From Agromyces sp. SYSU T00194 (GTDB lineage: Bacteria > Actinomycetota > Actinomycetes > Actinomycetales > Microbacteriaceae), in assembly GCF_040496035.1 (NCBI RefSeq), contig NZ_JBEPJZ010000002.1:62001-126000 (forward strand): a DNA stretch of 64,000 nucleotides, given 5' to 3'. This document shows positions 33,623-43,374 of this stretch, one piece after another. Within the stretch, counting starts at the first letter, position 1. Each line of letters starts with the position of its first letter. The notes beneath the pieces are model-generated. The model was not told where the DNA came from, did no database searches, and saw only the letters and a list, made by a program, of their open reading frames with translations. The translations under genes were made by a program, and so were the position numbers.

Positions 33623-34579
33623 ATGGACGATCTCTCACGAATCCACACCCCGGTCATGCTGGAGCGCACCATCGAGTTGCTCGAGCCGGCCATCACGCGA
33701 CCGGGCGCCGTCCTCGTCGACGCGACGCTCGGCATGGGCGGGCACACGGAGGCGCTGCTCGAGCGCTTCGGCGACCTCACGGTCATCGGGCTCGATCGCG
33801 ACACCGACGCGCTCGGCATCGCCTCCGAGCGGCTGGCCCGGTTCGGCGACCGCCTGCGGCCGGTGCACACGGTCTACGACGGCATCGCGGACGCGATCGC
33901 GGGGGAGGGGTTCCCGGCCGTCGACGGCATCCTGTTCGACCTCGGCGTCTCGTCGCTCCAGCTCGACCGCGCCGAACGCGGGTTCGCCTACGCGCAGGAC
34001 GCCCCGCTCGACATGCGCATGGACGCGTCGACCGGCATCACCGCCGCAGAGGTCCTGGCGGAGTACCGCGAGGGCGACCTCCGCCGCATCTTCGAGCAGT
34101 ACGGCGAGGAGAAGCTCGCGGCCCGGTACGCGCGTGCCATCGTGCGGGCGCGCGCCGAGGCGCCGATCACGCGCTCCGGGCGCCTGGTGGAGATCCTGTC
34201 GGATGCCACCCCGGCCGCCGTCCAGCGCGCCGGGCATCCCGCGAAGCGCGTCTTCCAGGCGCTGCGCATCGAGGTCAACGCCGAGCTGTCGGTGCTCGAG
34301 CACGCGATCCCGGCGGCCCTGGACGCGCTCGCGGTGGGCGGGCGCATGGTCGTGCTCGCCTACCAGTCGCTCGAGGACCGCATCGTCAAGCGGGCGCTGC
34401 AGGCGGCGACGACGTCGACCGCACCGCCCGGGCTGCCGATGGAGCTGCCCGAGCACCAGCCGAGGTTCCGACTGCTCACGAGGGGAGCCGAGCTCGCGAG
34501 CCCGGCCGAGCAGGAGACGAATCCGCGCGCGAAGCCGGTCCGGCTGCGCGCGGTCGAACGCACGAGGGGGAACGCATGA
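33623..34579 (+). CDS. rsmH: 16S rRNA (cytosine-1402-N4)-methyltransferase
   Basis: A 318-residue SAM-dependent methyltransferase (MraW). It starts [20 protein letters not shown], followed by the SAM loop [34 protein letters not shown], and later [11 protein letters not shown] and [16 protein letters not shown], all typical. It methylates C1402 of 16S rRNA in the decoding centre. ATG 33623 agrees with the usual N-terminus; no clear ribosome-binding site precedes it, and the structured leader lies just upstream. The stop overlaps the ftsL start by ATGA. Confidence 0.96.
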   Translation: MDDLSRIHTPVMLERTIELLEPAITRPGAVLVDATLGMGGHTEALLERFGDLTVIGLDRDTDALGIASERLARFGDRLRPVHTVYDGIADAIAGEGFPAVDGILFDLGVSSLQLDRAERGFAYAQDAPLDMRMDASTGITAAEVLAEYREGDLRRIFEQYGEEKLAARYARAIVRARAEAPITRSGRLVEILSDATPAAVQRAGHPAKRVFQALRIEVNAELSVLEHAIPAALDALAVGGRMVVLAYQSLEDRIVKRALQAATTSTAPPGLPMELPEHQPRFRLLTRGAELASPAEQETNPRAKPVRLRAVERTRGNA

Positions 34580-35196
34580 GCGCACAGATCCTGGGGCGCG
34601 CGAGACCGGCCGAACGGCCGGACCCGCGCCCGCGTCCGGGGCTGCGGCCGGTTCCCGAGCGCGACGTCCGGCGCGGTCGGCCGCGCCTGGCCTACGCGAT
34701 CGTGGCGGTGAGCGGCGCGGCACTGATCATCGCGGCGCAGCTCCTGCTGAGCGTCGCGGTCACCCAGGGCGCCTACGAGATCGACGCGCTCCAGGCGGAG
34801 CAGACCGAGCTCTCGCGCACGCACCAGCAGGTGTCGGAGGAGCTCGACCGCGTGGAGTCGCCGCAGTACCTCGCCGCGAACGCGGAGGCGCTCGGGATGG
34901 TCCAGCACGCCGATCCCGTCTACCTGCGGCTCTCCGACGGCCGGGTGCTCGGCGACCCGGCCCCGGCGGCCGGCGCGCAGACCACGTCCTCGACCTCCTT
35001 GGTGCCGAACTCGCTGCTGTCGGGTGTTCCGCTGGTCACCGAGGAGGAGGCGGCGGCCACCGCCGACGCGACGCCGTCGGGCTCGGCGCCGGCCCCCACG
35101 ACCGACCGCGGGGCCTCCGGCGCGGCGGCGGCCGCGGACGCTGAGCCCGACGTACCGTCGTTCGAGGACGGACTGCCGACCCCCAGCACCCACTGA
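34576..35196 (+). CDS. ftsL: FtsL-like cell-division protein
   Basis: A 206-residue bitopic protein recognised by position and shape. A basic, Pro-rich cytoplasmic part leads to one membrane helix at about residues 36-62 ([20 protein letters not shown]), then a short periplasmic-side coiled coil ([20 protein letters not shown]) and [20 protein letters not shown], the usual end of FtsL/FtsLB proteins. FtsL forms a complex with FtsB and FtsQ that activates FtsWI. The last 70 residues are Ala/Ser/Thr/Pro-rich and probably disordered; such tails are common in actinobacteria. ATGA overlap with rsmH. The primary sequence is weakly conserved, so the name rests on context. Confidence 0.85.
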   Translation: MSAQILGRARPAERPDPRPRPGLRPVPERDVRRGRPRLAYAIVAVSGAALIIAAQLLLSVAVTQGAYEIDALQAEQTELSRTHQQVSEELDRVESPQYLAANAEALGMVQHADPVYLRLSDGRVLGDPAPAAGAQTTSSTSLVPNSLLSGVPLVTEEEAAATADATPSGSAPAPTTDRGASGAAAAADAEPDVPSFEDGLPTPSTH

Positions 35197-35225
35197 CCGC
35201 CGCGCGCACGGAAGGAGCCGCACCC

Positions 35226-37001
35226 GTGACCACGAGCCGATCCCGGACGCGGCGCACCTTCGTCTTCGCTGCGGTGCTGCTCGGCCTGATCTCGGTGTTC
35301 GTCACGCGCCTGGTGGACATCCAGGTCGTGCGCGCCGCCTCGCTCAGCGAGCAGGCGGAGGAACTCCGCTCCGCCCCGCGCACGGTCTACGGCGCCCGCG
35401 GCGACATCGTCGACGCGAACGGGGTCGTGCTCGCCGACAGCGTCATGCGCTGGGACATCGCGCTCTCGCCGTCGAAGGCGAAGGCGGGCGACCTCGAGCG
35501 CACGGTCGACGGCGAGACCGTCGACGTGCCGCTCGAGGAGACGGCGGAGCAGCTCGGCGAGGTGGTCGGGCTCACCGGCGACCAGGTGCTCGGCATCATC
35601 GAGGCGGCCCTCGCCGAGGACCCGGACTCCGACTTCGCGTACGTCGCGAAGCTCGTCGACGCATCGACGTACGAGGCGGTCGAGGCGCTCGACATCCCGT
35701 GGGTCGTCCCGTGGCGGCATCCGAGCCGCACCTACCCGAACGGCTCGGTCGCGGGCAACCTGATCGGCTTTACGGGCGACGACGGCGACGCCCTGGCGGG
35801 GCTCGAGCTGAGCGAGGACCAGTGCCTCGCCGGGCAGGACGGCCTGGAGCAGTACCTCTACGGCGCCGGCGACTACACGCCGATCCCCGACAGCACGGTG
35901 ACGATCCAGCAGGCCCGCGACGGCGGGGAACTGCAGCTCACGATCGACTCCGACCTGCAGTGGTACGTGCAGAAGGTCGCCGCCGAACGGGTCAAGGAGA
36001 CCGGCGCGAAGTGGGCGACCGTGACGGTGATGGAGGTCGAGACCGGCAGGCTGCTGGCCGTCGCCGACGTGCCGACGGTCGATCCGAACGATCCCGGCGC
36101 CTCGGAGGCATCCGATCGCGGCTCCCGGGCCTTCACGGCCTCGTTCGAGCCGGGTTCGACGTTCAAGTCGCTCACCGCCGCCGCCGTCGTCGATGCGGGC
36201 GAGGACGAGCCCGGCGTGGTCGCCCCGTACCGCTACCTCCCCGCGAACGGCGCGAACATCAACGACAGCCATGTCCACGACGACCAGCGGATGTCGCTCA
36301 CGGGCGTGCTGATCGACTCGTCGAACACCGGCATGTCGCTCTTCGGCGAGCGGCTCTCCGACGAGGAGCGCTACGACTACATGGAGGCCTTCGGCGTCGG
36401 GCGCTCGACGGAGGTCGGCTTCCTCGCCGAAGACCCGGGCATCCTGCACGACTGGCGCGACTGGGACGCGCAGACGAAGTACACGACCATGTTCGGGCAG
36501 GGCCTCACGACCACCGCCGTGCAGATCGCGAGCATCTACCAGACCATCGCCAACGGCGGGGTGCGGATGCCGGTGACCCTCGTCGAGGGATGCCGCGACG
36601 CCGACGGGGAACTCGTCGACCAGGCGTCGACCGAGGGCACCCGGGTCATCTCCGAGGACGCCGCCGAGCAGACCTCGCTGATGCTCGAGCAGGTGTACCG
36701 CGACGGCTGGCTCTCGGCCCAGTGGAACATCCCCGGCTACCGCGTCGCGGCCAAGACCGGCACCGCCCAGGTACCCGACGGCAACGGCGGCTACCAGAGC
36801 GGCTACCTCGTCTCGGTGTCGGGCTTCGCGCCCGCCGACGACCCGAAGTACGTCGTTTCGGTGAGCATCATGGATCCCGTTAAGATGAACTCGTCCGCCG
36901 CATCGGCTCCCGTCTTCCAGGAGGTCATGAGCCAGGTGCTGAAGACCCATCGGACGATTCCCTCCGGCGCCGACGCGCCCGTACTGCCAGCGGACTGGTG
37001 A
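35226..37001 (+). CDS. ftsI: Septal penicillin-binding protein (FtsI/PBP2b-like transpeptidase)
   Basis: A 591-residue class B penicillin-binding protein. One N-terminal membrane helix (about 13-33) is followed by ARGDIVDANGVVLADSV, the pedestal signature. The transpeptidase domain has STFK with the active serine S311, SSN at 365-367, and KTGTAQ starting at K510. It cross-links septal peptidoglycan and works with FtsW. No PASTA repeats are visible at the C-terminus. GTG 35226 has a GGAAGGAG sequence upstream. The stop is 12 bp before murF, where most bacteria have murE. Confidence 0.95.
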   Translation: MTTSRSRTRRTFVFAAVLLGLISVFVTRLVDIQVVRAASLSEQAEELRSAPRTVYGARGDIVDANGVVLADSVMRWDIALSPSKAKAGDLERTVDGETVDVPLEETAEQLGEVVGLTGDQVLGIIEAALAEDPDSDFAYVAKLVDASTYEAVEALDIPWVVPWRHPSRTYPNGSVAGNLIGFTGDDGDALAGLELSEDQCLAGQDGLEQYLYGAGDYTPIPDSTVTIQQARDGGELQLTIDSDLQWYVQKVAAERVKETGAKWATVTVMEVETGRLLAVADVPTVDPNDPGASEASDRGSRAFTASFEPGSTFKSLTAAAVVDAGEDEPGVVAPYRYLPANGANINDSHVHDDQRMSLTGVLIDSSNTGMSLFGERLSDEERYDYMEAFGVGRSTEVGFLAEDPGILHDWRDWDAQTKYTTMFGQGLTTTAVQIASIYQTIANGGVRMPVTLVEGCRDADGELVDQASTEGTRVISEDAAEQTSLMLEQVYRDGWLSAQWNIPGYRVAAKTGTAQVPDGNGGYQSGYLVSVSGFAPADDPKYVVSVSIMDPVKMNSSAASAPVFQEVMSQVLKTHRTIPSGADAPVLPADW

Positions 37002-37013
37002 GAAAGCAGGACG

Positions 37014-38417
37014 ATGCTCGCCCTGACGATCGATGAGGTCGCGCGCGCCGTCGACGGGCGGGTCCTCGACCCGACGCACGGCCCGCGCGTCGTGCGCGGC
37101 GCCGTCCAGACGGACTCCCGCGAGGTGGGCCCCGGCGACATCTTCGTCGCCAAGCCCGGCGAGGTGACCGACGGGCACCGGTTCGCGCCCGACGCGGTCG
37201 CCGGCGGTGCCGAGCTGCTCATCGTCGAGCGTGCGCTCGACCTCGACGTGCCGCAGGTGGTCGTGGGCGACGCGGTGGTCGCCCTCGGCGCGCTCGCGAC
37301 CGAGGTCGTGCGCCGGGTGCGCGCGCGCGGCGAGCTGCGCGTGGTCGGCATCACCGGCTCGAACGGCAAGACCACGACGAAGAACCTGCTCCGCGCCATC
37401 CTCTCGCCCGAGGGCGAGACCGTGGCCCCGCGCGGGTCCTACAACAACGAGGTCGGCGCCCCGGTGACGATGCTCGAGCTCACCGAGTCGACGAAGTACC
37501 TCGTCGCCGAGATGGGCGCGTCCGGCGTCGGCCACATCGCCCGCCTCACGCGCATGGCCCGGCCCGACATCGGCGTGGTGCTGAAGGTGGGCCTCGCGCA
37601 CGCGGGCGAGTTCGGCGGCATCGAGCAGACCGTGCAGGCCAAGGGAGAGATGGTCGAGGCGCTCGCGGACGACGGCGTCGCGGTGTTGAACGCCGACGAC
37701 CCGCGCGTGGACGGCATGGCAGCACGCACCCGCGCGCGCGTCGTGCGGTTCGGCTTCGACGCCCGCGCCGACGTGCGCGCGAGCGAGGTCGTCGCCCACG
37801 CCGCCGGCACCGACTTCCGCGTCGACGTCGCCGGCGTCGGCAGCGCGACGGTCCGGTTCCGGGTGCTCGGCGAGCACCACGTCATGAACGCGCTCGCGGC
37901 GATCGCCGTGGCGACCGAGCTCGGCGTCGCGCTCGCCGACATCGTGGCTCGCCTCGAGCAGGTCACGCTCGCCGAGCGGTGGCGCATGCAGCTCATGGGC
38001 GGCCGCGACGACGTCACGGTCATCAACGACGCCTACAACGCCAGCCCCGACTCGATGGCGGCGGCGCTGAAGACGCTCGCCCAGGTCGGCCGCTCCGGCT
38101 CGCGCACGATCGCGGTGCTCGGCGAGATGAGCGAGCTGGGCGAGTTCTCGGGCGAGGAGCACGACCGCATCGGCCTGCTGGCCGTGCGGCTCGGCATCTC
38201 GCAGCTCGTCGTGGTGGGTGCGGGCGCCAGGCGGCTGCACATCACGGCCATAAACGAGGGGTCCTGGGACGGCGAGAGCGCCTTCGTCGAGACCCCGGAC
38301 GAGGCCTTCGACCTGGTCACCGCCGCCGCGGGTCCGGGCGACACGGTACTGGTGAAATCGTCGAACTCGGCGGGTCTCCGCCACCTCGGCGACCGATTGG
38401 GAGAATGGTTCGCGTGA
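37014..38417 (+). CDS. murF: UDP-N-acetylmuramoyl-tripeptide--D-Ala-D-Ala ligase
   Basis: A 467-residue Mur ligase. The N-terminal domain contains [16 protein letters not shown], the ATP loop is [15 protein letters not shown], and the C-terminal part has [19 protein letters not shown] and [15 protein letters not shown], which distinguish MurF from MurE. It adds D-Ala-D-Ala to the UDP-muramoyl tripeptide. It directly follows ftsI by 12 bp, so murE is absent from its usual place. The stop overlaps the mraY start by GTGA, implying translational coupling. Confidence 0.95.
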   Translation: MLALTIDEVARAVDGRVLDPTHGPRVVRGAVQTDSREVGPGDIFVAKPGEVTDGHRFAPDAVAGGAELLIVERALDLDVPQVVVGDAVVALGALATEVVRRVRARGELRVVGITGSNGKTTTKNLLRAILSPEGETVAPRGSYNNEVGAPVTMLELTESTKYLVAEMGASGVGHIARLTRMARPDIGVVLKVGLAHAGEFGGIEQTVQAKGEMVEALADDGVAVLNADDPRVDGMAARTRARVVRFGFDARADVRASEVVAHAAGTDFRVDVAGVGSATVRFRVLGEHHVMNALAAIAVATELGVALADIVARLEQVTLAERWRMQLMGGRDDVTVINDAYNASPDSMAAALKTLAQVGRSGSRTIAVLGEMSELGEFSGEEHDRIGLLAVRLGISQLVVVGAGARRLHITAINEGSWDGESAFVETPDEAFDLVTAAAGPGDTVLVKSSNSAGLRHLGDRLGEWFA

Positions 38418-39508
38418 GAACACTGTTGACCGCAGGGGCGCTGTCGCTCTCCTTCACGCTGTTCCTCACGCCGCTGTTCATCCGGCTGTTCACGAAGCTG
38501 AACTGGGGCCAGTTCATCCGCGACGACGGTCCGAAGAGCCACCACGTCAAGCGCGGCACGCCCACCATGGGCGGCATCATCTTCATCCTCGGCACGCTGT
38601 TCGGGTACTTCACCGCGACCCTGCTCTTCGACGAGCCGCCGACGGCGTCGGGGCTGCTCGTGCTGCTGATGATGGTGGGCCTCGGCGTCGTCGGGTTCGT
38701 CGACGACTTCCTGAAGACCCGCAAGAAGCAGAGCCTCGGCCTCGGCGGCTGGGCGAAGATCGCCGGCCAGGTCATCGTCGCGGCGCTCTTCGCGCTGCTC
38801 GCGATCGGGTTCCCGAACGGGCAGGGCGAGACGCCGGCATCGACGAACATCTCGTTCATCCGCGACCTGCCGCTGGACTTCATGGTGTTCGGCACGATCG
38901 TCGGCATCATCCTCTACGTCCTGTGGATCACGCTGCTCACCGCCGCCGCCTCGAACGCGGTGAACGTCACCGACGGGCTCGACGGCCTCGCCTCGGGCGC
39001 CTCGATCCTCGCGATCGGCTCGTTCGTCATCATCGGCTTCTGGCAGTTCAACCAGTCGTGCTTCAGCGAGAACCTCAACCCGAGCGACGCCTACCGCTGC
39101 TACGAGGTGCGCGACCCGCTCGACATCGCGATCGTCGCCACGGCGATCGTCGGCGCGGTGCTCGGCTTCCTCTGGTGGAACACCAACCCGGCGAAGATCA
39201 TCATGGGCGACACCGGCTCGCTCGCACTCGGCGGCGCCCTCGCGGCCCTCGCGGTCGTGAGCCGCACCGAGCTGCTGCTGATCCTCATCGGCGGCCTGTT
39301 CGTCATCGAGACCGGCTCGGTCATCGTGCAGCGGGCGTACTTCAAGCTCACCCGCGGCAAGCGCATCTTCCTGATGAGCCCCATCCACCACCACTTCGAG
39401 CTGAAGGGCTGGGCGGAGGTCACCATCGTGGTGCGCTTCTGGATCATCGCCGGGCTGCTCGTCGCCGCGGGCGTCGGAGCGTTCTACCTCGAATGGCTCG
39501 CCAACTGA
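38414..39508 (+). CDS. mraY: Phospho-N-acetylmuramoyl-pentapeptide transferase
   Basis: A 364-residue membrane enzyme with about ten helices. Signature stretches are [38 protein letters not shown] with the first Asp pair, [12 protein letters not shown], and [14 protein letters not shown] near the end. It moves phospho-MurNAc-pentapeptide onto undecaprenyl phosphate, forming lipid I. GTG 38414 overlaps the murF stop and gives the expected N-terminus; an ATG nine bases earlier is in frame but sits almost on the GGGAGA ribosome-binding site. The stop overlaps murD by one base. Confidence 0.96.
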   Translation: MRTLLTAGALSLSFTLFLTPLFIRLFTKLNWGQFIRDDGPKSHHVKRGTPTMGGIIFILGTLFGYFTATLLFDEPPTASGLLVLLMMVGLGVVGFVDDFLKTRKKQSLGLGGWAKIAGQVIVAALFALLAIGFPNGQGETPASTNISFIRDLPLDFMVFGTIVGIILYVLWITLLTAAASNAVNVTDGLDGLASGASILAIGSFVIIGFWQFNQSCFSENLNPSDAYRCYEVRDPLDIAIVATAIVGAVLGFLWWNTNPAKIIMGDTGSLALGGALAALAVVSRTELLLILIGGLFVIETGSVIVQRAYFKLTRGKRIFLMSPIHHHFELKGWAEVTIVVRFWIIAGLLVAAGVGAFYLEWLAN

Positions 39509-41037
39509 TGACGGATGCCTCCCGGCTCGACGCGCTCACGAGCTGGCGATCGGACTGGTCGGGCCTGCGCACCGTCGTGATGGGCGCCGGCGTCACCGGC
39601 TTCGCCGCGGCCGACACGCTCGCCGAGCTCGGCGCCGAGGTGCTCGTGGTCGCGCCCGAGGTCGACGACGATCGCGTGCGCGTGCTCCAGGTCATCGGCG
39701 CGCGCCTGCTGCGGCATCCGCTCGACGCCGTGCCCGACGAGGTCGTCGCGTTCGACCCCGAGCTCGTGATCGCCTCGCCCGGGTTCCACCCCGACCACCC
39801 GCTCCTCGAGTGGGCGGCCGATGCGGGCGTCGCCGTCTGGGGCGACATCGAGCTCGCCTGGCGCGTGCGCGACAAGGTCGAGCCGGCCGCCCGGTGGATG
39901 CTCGTCACGGGCACGAACGGCAAGACGACGACCACCCAGCTCACGGCCACGATGCTCGCCGCCCACGGGCTGCGGGCGGCGCCGTGCGGCAACATCGGCG
40001 TGCCGGTGCTCGATGCGGTGCGCGACCCGGGTGGGTTCGACGTGCTGGTCGTCGAGCTGTCGAGCTACCAGCTGCACCACCTGCCGACCGAGGGGCCGGG
40101 TGCGCTGCACCCCGTGGCCTCCGTGTGCCTGAACATCGCCGACGACCACCTCGACTGGCACGGCTCGGCGGAGGCCTACCGCGCGGCGAAGGCGAAGGTG
40201 TACGCGAACGTGCGCGTCGCGTGCGTGTACAACAAGTCGGATGCCGCGACCGAGGCCATGGTCCGCGAGGCCGACGTCGAGGAGGGCGCGCGCGCCATCG
40301 GGTTCGACCTCGGCGTGCCCGGCCCGAGCGACCTCGGCATCGCCGACGGCGTGCTCTGCGACCGTGCGTTCCTCGAGGAGCGGCGCACGAGCGCGCTGGA
40401 GCTGACCACGCTCGACGAACTCGCCGAGGCGGGGCTCGACGCACCGCACGTGGTCGCGAACATCCTCGCCGCGTCGGCGCTCGCCCGCTCGGTCGGCGTG
40501 CCGCCGACGACCATCCACGACGCGCTCGCGGGCTTCAGGCTCGACGCGCACCGCATCGAGCGGGTCGCGACCGCCGACGGCGTGACCTGGGTCGACGACT
40601 CGAAGGCCACGAACGCGCACGCCGCGCACGCGTCGCTGGCCGCGTACCGCTCCGTGGTGTGGATCGTCGGGGGCCTGCTCAAGGGCGTCGACATCGACCC
40701 GCTCGTGGCCGCCCACGTCGACCGCCTCCGCGCCGCCGTCGTCATCGGCGTGGACCGCGCCGAGCTGGTCGCGGCGTTCGCACGACACGCGCCCGGCCTC
40801 GAGGTCGTCGAGGTCGACACCGCCGACACTGGTGACGTGATGCGTCGCGCGGTGGCCTCCGCGGGTCGCGTCGCGCGGACGGGGGACACCGTGCTCCTCG
40901 CACCGGCCGCGGCGTCGATGGACCAGTTCACCGACTACGGGGACCGGGGCCGGCGATTCGCCGCAGCCGTGCACGACTACCTGGGAGGTGAGGCGGATGA
41001 CGGCTCCGCCCCACGCGCGCCCGGACACGACGCCTGA
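39508..41037 (+). CDS. murD: UDP-N-acetylmuramoylalanine--D-glutamate ligase
   Basis: A 509-residue Mur ligase. It has an N-terminal Rossmann-like start VVMGAGVTGFAAADTLAELG, the ATP loop VTGTNGKTTTTQLTATML, VVELSSYQLHH and SVCLNIADDHLDWHG, then WVDDSKATNAHAAHASL in the C-terminal domain. It adds D-glutamate to UDP-MurNAc-L-Ala in the cytoplasm. ATG 39508 overlaps the mraY TGA as TGATG. The 3' end overlaps the ftsW gene by 41 bases, an unusually long overlap in this cluster. The protein is somewhat longer than the common 440-460 residues. Confidence 0.96.
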   Translation: MTDASRLDALTSWRSDWSGLRTVVMGAGVTGFAAADTLAELGAEVLVVAPEVDDDRVRVLQVIGARLLRHPLDAVPDEVVAFDPELVIASPGFHPDHPLLEWAADAGVAVWGDIELAWRVRDKVEPAARWMLVTGTNGKTTTTQLTATMLAAHGLRAAPCGNIGVPVLDAVRDPGGFDVLVVELSSYQLHHLPTEGPGALHPVASVCLNIADDHLDWHGSAEAYRAAKAKVYANVRVACVYNKSDAATEAMVREADVEEGARAIGFDLGVPGPSDLGIADGVLCDRAFLEERRTSALELTTLDELAEAGLDAPHVVANILAASALARSVGVPPTTIHDALAGFRLDAHRIERVATADGVTWVDDSKATNAHAAHASLAAYRSVVWIVGGLLKGVDIDPLVAAHVDRLRAAVVIGVDRAELVAAFARHAPGLEVVEVDTADTGDVMRRAVASAGRVARTGDTVLLAPAAASMDQFTDYGDRGRRFAAAVHDYLGGEADDGSAPRAPGHDA

Positions 41038-42223
41038 CGACCGCCCCGGCGGCATCTCCGCCGCCCGCATCCGACTCGGGCGCATGTTCCGCGCCGAGTC
41101 GGCGAACTCCCTCATGCTGCTCGGCACGACCGTGTTCCTGGTCGTCTTCGGGCTCGTCATGGTGCTGTCGTCCTCGACCGTGGACTCGTACATCGCCGAC
41201 GAGGGGTTCTTCGGCGAGTTCATGCGCCAGGGCGTCTTCGTGCTGGTCGGCATCCCGCTCATGCTCGTCGTCAGCAGGCTGCCGCAGCGCTTCTGGATGG
41301 CCGTCGCGTGGCCGGCGCTGGCGATCGCGTGCGGGCTCCAGGTGCTGGTCGTCGCGACGCCCATGGGCGTCACGATCGGCGGCAACACGAACTGGCTGAA
41401 CCTGTTCGGGTTCCAGTTCCAGCCGTCGGAGGCGATCAAGCTCGCGCTCGTGCTGTGGCTCGGCCTGATGACCACGCGCAAGGAGGCGGTGATCGGGGAG
41501 TGGACCCGAGGCGTCCTGCCGATCCTGCTCGTGGGCGGCGGCGCGATCGGGCTCGTGCTCCTCGGCGGCGACCTCGGCACGGTCATGATCATGGGCGGCA
41601 TGCTCCTCGGCACCCTGTTCCTCATCGGCGTGCGCCTGCGGCTGCTCGTCATCCCCGTGCTGGCGGGTGCGGTCGCGTTCGCCGTGGCGGCCGTCACGAG
41701 CGACAACCGGATGCAGCGGATCGCGGCGTTCCTCAGCCACACCTGCGACGACTACATCAACACCTGCTGGCAGACCGAGCACGGCACGTTCGCGCTCGCC
41801 AACGGCGGGATCTTCGGCGTGGGCCTCGGCAACTCGACCGCGAAGTGGTCGTGGCTGCCGGCCGCCGACAACGACTTCATCTTCGCCATCATCGGCGAGG
41901 AGCTCGGCATGATCGGTGCGGTCGTGGTGCTCGGCCTCTTCGTCGTGCTGGCGATCGCGTTCGCACGCATCATGCGGCAGGCGCCGACCATGTTCGGTCG
42001 CACCGTGACCGCGGCCATGCTCGTGTGGGTGATCGGCCAGGCCTGTGTCAATATCGGTGTCGTGCTCGGTGTCTTCCCCGTCCTCGGCGTCCCCCTCCCG
42101 CTCGTGTCCTCCGGCGGCACCGCCCTGCTGACGACGCTCGTCGGCATCGGCGTGGTGCTCTCCGTCGCGCGCGAGTCCGCACCGGCTGGGTCGCCGAAGC
42201 GGAAGCGGGCGAGCACCCGATGA
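40997..42223 (+). CDS. ftsW: Septal peptidoglycan polymerase FtsW
   Basis: A 408-residue SEDS protein with about ten membrane helices. Key stretches are VLSSSTVDSY, GGNTNWLNLFGFQFQPSEAI, LGGDLGTVMI and AADNDFIFAIIGEELGMIGA, which includes the conserved acidic loop, plus PLPLVSSGGTALL near the end. It polymerises glycan strands from lipid II together with FtsI at the septum. ATG 40997 lies eight bases behind GGGAGG and is preferred over GTG 40988. The gene starts inside the end of murD and overlaps murG by ATGA. Confidence 0.94.
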   Translation: MTAPPHARPDTTPDDRPGGISAARIRLGRMFRAESANSLMLLGTTVFLVVFGLVMVLSSSTVDSYIADEGFFGEFMRQGVFVLVGIPLMLVVSRLPQRFWMAVAWPALAIACGLQVLVVATPMGVTIGGNTNWLNLFGFQFQPSEAIKLALVLWLGLMTTRKEAVIGEWTRGVLPILLVGGGAIGLVLLGGDLGTVMIMGGMLLGTLFLIGVRLRLLVIPVLAGAVAFAVAAVTSDNRMQRIAAFLSHTCDDYINTCWQTEHGTFALANGGIFGVGLGNSTAKWSWLPAADNDFIFAIIGEELGMIGAVVVLGLFVVLAIAFARIMRQAPTMFGRTVTAAMLVWVIGQACVNIGVVLGVFPVLGVPLPLVSSGGTALLTTLVGIGVVLSVARESAPAGSPKRKRASTR

Positions 42224-43320
42224 CCACCTACCTCCTGGCCGGCGGGGGCACCGCCGGCCACGTGAACCCGCTGCTCGCCGTCGCCGACCGGCTCCGCGAG
42301 CGCGAGCCCGACGCCACGATCCTCGTGCTCGGCACCGCGGAGGGTCTCGAGTCACGGCTGGTGCCGGCGCGCGGCTACGAGCTGCTGACGATCCCGAAGG
42401 TGCCGTTCCCGCGGCGCCCGAACCGTGCGGCGCTGGCGTTCCCCGGCCGGTTCCGGCGCAGCATCCGCACCGTCCGCGAGCTGATCCGCGAGCACGGCGT
42501 CGACGTCGTGGTCGGCTTCGGCGGGTACGTCGCGACGCCCGCGTACCTCGGCGCCCGGGCCGAGCGCGTGCCGGTGGCGATCCACGAGGCGAACGCGAAG
42601 CCCGGCCTCGCGAACCGGCTCGGCAGCCGCTTCGCCGCCACGGTCGGCGTCGCGTTCGAGGGCACCCCGCTGCACCACGCGCGATTCGTGGGCATGCCGC
42701 TCCGGCGGGAGATCGAGCAGCTCGATCGGGCGACGGCGCGTGCCGAGGCCGCGGAGTACTTCGGACTCGACGCGGGCGGGCCGGTGCTGCTCGCGACCGG
42801 CGGCTCGCTCGGCGCGCGACGGTTGAACGCCACCGTCGCCGGCTCGGCGCTCGCGCTGCGCGGCACCGGCTGGCAGGTGCTGCACATCACGGGCCGCTCG
42901 TCCGAGGTCTCCGACCCCGGGCTCGACGGCTACCGCATGATCGACTACTGCGATCGCATGGACCTGGCCCTCGCCATCGCCGACTTCGCGCTCTCCCGCG
43001 CAGGTGCCGCGACGGTGAGCGAGCTCGCCGCGCTCGGGCTGCCCGCCGTCTACGTGCCCTACCCGGTCGGCAACGGGGAGCAGCGCTTCAACGCCGAGGG
43101 CGTCGTCGAGGCGGGCGGCGGCATCCTCGTCGACGACGCCGACTTCGTGCCCAGCTGGGTGGATGCGCACGTCGTGCCGCTCCTCGCGGACGGCGGCCGC
43201 GTCGCCCGCATGGCGTCGGCCGCGGCATCCGCCGGCGTCATCGACGGCACCGACCGCATGGTCGCGCTCGTCGACGAGGCGCTCGGCGCGGATGCCCCCG
43301 GAGCCGTCGCCGGCGCGTAG
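42220..43320 (+). CDS. murG: Lipid II-forming N-acetylglucosaminyltransferase
   Basis: A 366-residue GT-B glycosyltransferase. It starts MTTYLLAGGGTAGHVNPLLA, followed by VVGFGGYVATPAYLGA, IHEANAKPGLANRLGS, LLATGGSLGARRLN and ALSRAGAATVSELAALGLPA, the UDP-GlcNAc-binding region. It adds GlcNAc to lipid I on the inner face of the membrane. ATG 42220 overlaps the ftsW stop. The stop is 54 bp before murC, the first noticeable gap since ftsI. Confidence 0.96.
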   Translation: MTTYLLAGGGTAGHVNPLLAVADRLREREPDATILVLGTAEGLESRLVPARGYELLTIPKVPFPRRPNRAALAFPGRFRRSIRTVRELIREHGVDVVVGFGGYVATPAYLGARAERVPVAIHEANAKPGLANRLGSRFAATVGVAFEGTPLHHARFVGMPLRREIEQLDRATARAEAAEYFGLDAGGPVLLATGGSLGARRLNATVAGSALALRGTGWQVLHITGRSSEVSDPGLDGYRMIDYCDRMDLALAIADFALSRAGAATVSELAALGLPAVYVPYPVGNGEQRFNAEGVVEAGGGILVDDADFVPSWVDAHVVPLLADGGRVARMASAAASAGVIDGTDRMVALVDEALGADAPGAVAGA

Positions 43321-43374
43321 CCTTGACCGCGGGGCCGCCGTGCCCCGACCACCCACCAGAGGAGCCCTCCGCAC

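Noticed and set aside
37014..38417. Possible MurE (position-3 ligase) as this gene's identity
   Set aside because: The motifs [10 protein letters not shown] and GEMSELGE are those of MurF, and no DAP- or Lys-recognition motif of MurE is present. The gene is MurF and murE is absent here.
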